Part shown: piece after piece, positions 61,328 to 64,000 of the stretch
Numbering within the stretch: position 1 is the first letter of the stretch
How the letters are laid out: each line of letters begins with the position of its first letter
Assembly: GCF_015694735.1 (NCBI RefSeq)
Contig: NZ_JADQDP010000006.1
Span: 62,001 to 126,000 of the forward strand
Source: Hymenobacter properus
GTDB taxonomy: Bacteria > Bacteroidota > Bacteroidia > Cytophagales > Hymenobacteraceae
Direction of reading: 5' to 3'
Length of the DNA: 64,000 nt
Made by a program: the position numbers and the translations under genes
The notes under the pieces: model-generated
What the model was told of the DNA's origin: nothing
Databases searched by the model: none
What the model saw: the letters and a program-made list of their open reading frames with translations, nothing else

Positions 61328-61774
61328 ATGTCAATATCTTTAAACATTATGTACAAAGGCAAGCCTACTGCAGGAATTGAGTTTTATGATTTGCTTGTAC
61401 AATCTGATGAATTTACAGCAGAGTTAGGTAAAGTTGCGTTGGCATCGGGGAAATTGGAGGCAGAATTGATTCTCTATCTTATGCGTTCAAATATCAATGG
61501 CGACTTTAATAAAGTGACTCTTGGTGGCCTAATTAATGCTGCTGAAAAGAATGGTTTAATAGATAATAATCTGACCATTGCTCTCAGGCAGGTTTCCAAG
61601 CAGAGAAATTATATCACTCACAATATTTATGCGTTGTTCATCGACCTTCTTGACGAAACGATACTTGAAAAAGCGAATCTACTCGATTCCGATGTTCATA
61701 CTTACTTAGAGAGGGCTTTGCAGCTGAAGGAGAATTTAAATAGTTTAGCCGACATAATCAGGCAGAAAAAATGA
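61328..61774 (+). CDS. AT-rich hypothetical protein with HEPN-like RxxxxH motif
   Basis: A 148-residue helical protein. Helices around LGKVALASGKLEAELILYLMR and ALRQVSKQRNYITHNIYALF resemble the HEPN fold, and RNYITH provides an R-x4-H motif, the signature of HEPN ribonucleases. No signal peptide or membrane segment. Composition and codons are strongly AT-rich between two GC-rich regions, suggesting transfer. No nucleotidyltransferase antitoxin gene is adjacent, so a classic MNT-HEPN pair is absent. Family unproven; the motif could be coincidental in such a short protein. Confidence 0.7.
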   Translation: MSISLNIMYKGKPTAGIEFYDLLVQSDEFTAELGKVALASGKLEAELILYLMRSNINGDFNKVTLGGLINAAEKNGLIDNNLTIALRQVSKQRNYITHNIYALFIDLLDETILEKANLLDSDVHTYLERALQLKENLNSLADIIRQKK

Positions 61775-61798
61775 GTAATTACATATGTTAAAAGTTTG

Positions 61799-61844
61799 AA
61801 AAGGAAACGCCCCGCAACCAACTGGTTACGGGGCGTTTCCTTTT
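61799..61844. terminator. Bidirectional terminator between the HEPN-like gene and the TolC-type gene
   Basis: AAAAGGAAACGCCCCG and CGGGGCGTTTCCTTTT, perfect 16-bp stem with a 14-nt loop that can itself pair. A- and T-tracts flank both sides, so it serves both convergent genes. Confidence 0.92.
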
Positions 61845-61873
61845 ACGGCTCCAGCCGCTTAAGCTTCTCTCGG

Positions 61874-63325
61874 TTATTGCCAGCCGCCGCCCAGGGCGCG
61901 GTACACGTTCACCGTGGCGTTGAGCTGCTGCATGCGGGTTTCGATGAGGTCGAACTTCGATTCCAAGGCGTCGCGCTGGGTGAAGAGGACTTCCGTGTAT
62001 TCGGCGCGGGCGTAGCGGAAGAGGCTGTTGGAAATGTCCACCGACTGGTTGAGGGCGGCTACTTCTTTGGCTTTCGCGTCGTAGCTCTTGGCCAGGTTGC
62101 CGATGTTGGCCACTTGGTTTGATACCTCCACGTAGGCATTCAGCACCGTCTTTTCGTACTGGTAGGCGGCTTGGGTTTGCGCGGCGTTCGCGGTATAGTA
62201 GGCCGCCTTGATGCCGTTGCGGTTAAACAGCGGGCCAGCAAAGTCGGCCCCCAGTGCGTAAAGCATCGACTGCGGCGTGCTCACCAGAAGGCCGGGCGTG
62301 AAGGCGGCCAGGCCCACGCCGCCCGAGAGGCCGAGCGAGGGATAGAAGTTGGCGCGGGCCACCTGCACGTCGATTTTGGCAGCGGCCAGCTGCTGCTCGG
62401 CCTGCCGGATGTCGGGGCGGTTGGCCAGCAGCTGCGCGGGCGAGCCGGACTGAATGGTGGCCGGCAGCAGGTCGTTGAACGACTGCGTGTTGCGCGCCAC
62501 CGGCTGCGGGTAGCGGCCAGCCAGGTAGTTCAGCTTGTTCTCGGTTTCGATGATGCTTTGCTGCAGCTTGAACTGCAGGGCGCGGGTGTGCTCCACCTGG
62601 GCCTCGAAGCGTTTCACGGCCAGCTCGTTGGCGCGGGCCGACTCCTTCTGCTGCCGCACCAGCTCCAAAGCGTTGCTCTGGATGCCGATGTTCTGCTTCA
62701 CGATGGCCAGCTGATTGTCCAGCGCCAGCAGCTCGTAGTAGGAGTTGGCAATTTCGGCCACCAGGTTGGTCACCATGAAGTTCTTACCTTCCACGGTAGC
62801 CAGGTAGCGGATGGCCGCAGCCTTCTTGGCGTTGCGCAGCTTGTGCCAGATGTCGACCTCCCAGTTGGCAAACGCGCCAACCTGGAAGTTGGTGAGCGGG
62901 TCGGGCGTGCGGCGGTCTTCCTGAATCTGAACCTGCTCCTCGGTGGCGCCTTGCAGGGTATAGCGGCCCACTTTCTCCACGTCGGCGCGGGCGCCGAGGC
63001 TCACGAAGGGCAGGTACTCGCCCTGGCGGGCGCGGATTTCATTCTTGGCAATCTCAATCTCCTGGAGCGTGATGTTCAACTCCTGGTTGTTTTGCAGGGC
63101 GGTTTGAATAAGCTCCTGCAGGTTGGGGTCGGTGAAAAACTGCTTCCACTGCACGCGGCCGGTGTTGGCGCTGTCGAGCGAAGCGGCTGATGTGGTGCCG
63201 GTAGCGTAGCTGGCCGGCACTGTGCGGTTTTCGTTTTTAACGACTAACTCGGGCGTTTTGCAGGCCCCTACGGCGAGGGCCAAACTAGCTGCGCCGAGGC
63301 ATTGATAAATTCGTTTCTTAAGCAT
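61874..63325 (-). CDS. TolC-family outer-membrane efflux lipoprotein (OprM/NodT type)
   Basis: A 483-residue outer-membrane channel component. A lipobox (LALAVGAC, Cys22) follows a short signal peptide. Two OEP repeats are visible: NLQELIQTALQNNQELNITLQEIEIAKNEIRA and ANRPDIRQAEQQLAAAKIDVQVARANFYPSLGLSG, typical of NodT/CusC-type proteins. It completes an RND pump with the AcrB-type permease encoded just upstream. Start: ATG within ATGCTTAAG, a sequence duplicated at the permease stop 182 bp away (see the flanking direct repeat). Confidence 0.94.
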   Translation of the reverse strand: MLKKRIYQCLGAASLALAVGACKTPELVVKNENRTVPASYATGTTSAASLDSANTGRVQWKQFFTDPNLQELIQTALQNNQELNITLQEIEIAKNEIRARQGEYLPFVSLGARADVEKVGRYTLQGATEEQVQIQEDRRTPDPLTNFQVGAFANWEVDIWHKLRNAKKAAAIRYLATVEGKNFMVTNLVAEIANSYYELLALDNQLAIVKQNIGIQSNALELVRQQKESARANELAVKRFEAQVEHTRALQFKLQQSIIETENKLNYLAGRYPQPVARNTQSFNDLLPATIQSGSPAQLLANRPDIRQAEQQLAAAKIDVQVARANFYPSLGLSGGVGLAAFTPGLLVSTPQSMLYALGADFAGPLFNRNGIKAAYYTANAAQTQAAYQYEKTVLNAYVEVSNQVANIGNLAKSYDAKAKEVAALNQSVDISNSLFRYARAEYTEVLFTQRDALESKFDLIETRMQQLNATVNVYRALGGGWQ

Positions 63326-63341
63326 AAGGCTCTATTTCTTC
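63318..63341. repeat. 24-bp direct repeat, copy 1 (at TolC-gene start)
   Basis: Matches 63500-63523 at 23 of 24 positions. It includes the TolC-gene start codon. The pair flanks the long palindrome at 63348-63486. Confidence 0.9.
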
Positions 63342-63347
63342 TGGGTT

Positions 63348-63486
63348 GCTGGCGCGCGCCTCTGACGCGTGCCGACTGGGTTCGAGCCTCCGGCTCGGGG
63401 ATGTTGGCGAGACGTACGCTGCAGGTTGTTCTTATTCGAGCCACAGGCTCGAACCCAACCAGCACGCGTCCGAGACGCGCGCCAGC
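63348..63486. repeat. Unique long palindrome (GCTGGCGCGCG type) flanked by direct repeats
   Basis: Left arm GCTGGCGCGCGCCTCTGACG...GGGTTCGAGCC pairs with right arm GGCTCGAACCCAACCAGCACGCG...CGCGCGCCAGC. Each arm holds an inner hairpin (TTCGAGCC..GGCTCG). It separates the permease and TolC-type genes. Confidence 0.88.
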
Positions 63487-63499
63487 GGATTAGCACACT

Positions 63500-63523
63500 T
63501 TAAGCATAAGGCTCCATTTCTTC
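63500..63523. repeat. 24-bp direct repeat, copy 2 (at permease stop)
   Basis: On the minus strand it encodes the permease C-terminus EEMEPYA and stop. One mismatch to copy 1. Confidence 0.9.
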
Positions 63524-64000
63524 CAGCTTCACACGCGGCTCCACACCTTCCAAAATCGGCGCTTCGTTCTCATCCTTAATTAGTTTGCTGTTGCCGGCCA
63601 GAGTGCCGAAGAAGTAGTACAGGCCGGGGATGATGATTACCCCGAACACGGTACCGAACAGCATGCCGCCCAGGGCCGAGCTACCAATGGTGCGGTTGCC
63701 AATGGCACCGGCACCCGTAGCTACAACCAGCGGAATCAGGCCAGCGATGAAGGCGAACGAGGTCATCAGAATCGGGCGGAAACGAGTCTTGGCACCTTCG
63801 ATGGCCGCGTCGCGGACGCTCATGCCTTCCTCGTGTTTCAAGGCCGCGAATTCGACGATAAGCACCGCGTTTTTACCCAGCAGACCCACGAGCATTACCA
63901 GACCCACCTGGGCGTAGATGTCGTTGGCCAGGCCGAACATCTTGATGAACAGGAACGAGCCAAACACACCCGCTACCAGCGACAGGATAACGGCCAGCGG
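63500..64000 (-). CDS. RND efflux permease (AcrB/HAE1 type), C-terminal fragment
   Basis: The frame is open to the window end, so only the last 166 residues are seen. The sequence PLAVILSLVAGVFGSFLF, AQVGLVMLVGLLGKNAVLIVEFA, GAKTRFRPILMTSFAFIAGLIPLV and SSALGGMLFGTVFGVIIIPGLYY covers the last transmembrane helices of the HAE1 RND family. It exports hydrophobic compounds by proton antiport together with the TolC-type protein downstream and, presumably, a periplasmic adaptor upstream outside the window. Confidence 0.95.
   Translation of the reverse strand, partial: PLAVILSLVAGVFGSFLFIKMFGLANDIYAQVGLVMLVGLLGKNAVLIVEFAALKHEEGMSVRDAAIEGAKTRFRPILMTSFAFIAGLIPLVVATGAGAIGNRTIGSSALGGMLFGTVFGVIIIPGLYYFFGTLAGNSKLIKDENEAPILEGVEPRVKLEEMEPYA

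Overview
The window reads as a high-GC member of the Bacteroidota, most likely Hymenobacter or a close Cytophagales relative. Evidence: two complete secreted proteins and one partial one end in type IX secretion (Por) C-terminal sorting domains; several genes start just after a TAnnTTTG promoter box; PorT-type and other outer-membrane barrels, TolC/RND efflux and Tat-type TldD proteins are present. Genus is an inference from these traits; no rRNA or tRNA lies in the window, and I see no transposase, CRISPR array or phage gene.

Layout. 1-18.3 kb holds scattered pectin-degradation genes (partial secreted pectinesterase, rhamnogalacturonan acetylesterase-like SGNH hydrolase, KdgF-like cupin, pectinesterase-pectate lyase fusion). 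These are interleaved with housekeeping genes: ABC-F ATPase, the conserved tesA/ybbA/ybbP-type esterase + ABC exporter set, murI, a large TIG-repeat surface protein, and two AT-rich hypothetical genes. 18.3-26.8 kb (minus strand) is a MoxR-DUF58-BatA operon with DUF4159 and two further membrane proteins. 27.0-27.7 kb is a PorT-type barrel. 27.8-37.4 kb (minus) is three tandem copies of a Tat-TldD/TldE protease pair. 37.6-43.5 kb has a PAP2 phosphatase diverging from a two-component system, a DUF6799 protein and a WG-repeat membrane protein. 43.7-52.2 kb is a complete reductive pyrimidine catabolic operon order (mmsA, omega-aminotransferase, hydA, beta-ureidopropionase, preT, preA) that should take uracil/thymine to beta-amino acids and then acyl-CoA. 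52.3-61.2 kb is a mix: T9SS protein, small lipoprotein, purU, outer-membrane protein, XdhC, two AraC regulators and two NAD(P)-binding oxidoreductases. 61.3 kb carries an AT-rich HEPN-like small gene. 61.9-64 kb is the end of an RND efflux operon (AcrB-type permease then TolC-type lipoprotein).

The strongest unexplained signal is not a gene. A large share of the intergenic gaps hold long imperfect palindromes (about 85-190 bp). Family A (arms beginning AACGTCATGC..GAGC) has twelve full copies and one collapsed copy. Family B (CTGTCAT..GGTCCTTCG) has two copies, one nested inside a family A element. At least six other unrelated palindromes occur once each. The arms co-vary between copies. The palindrome between acrB and the TolC-type gene is flanked by a 24-bp direct repeat that duplicates the former acrB-stop/tolC-start overlap, so it looks like a real insertion event. 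These elements sit inside operons (tldD/tldE triplicate, pyrimidine operon, MoxR operon, efflux operon) and may be mobile and also act on transcripts.
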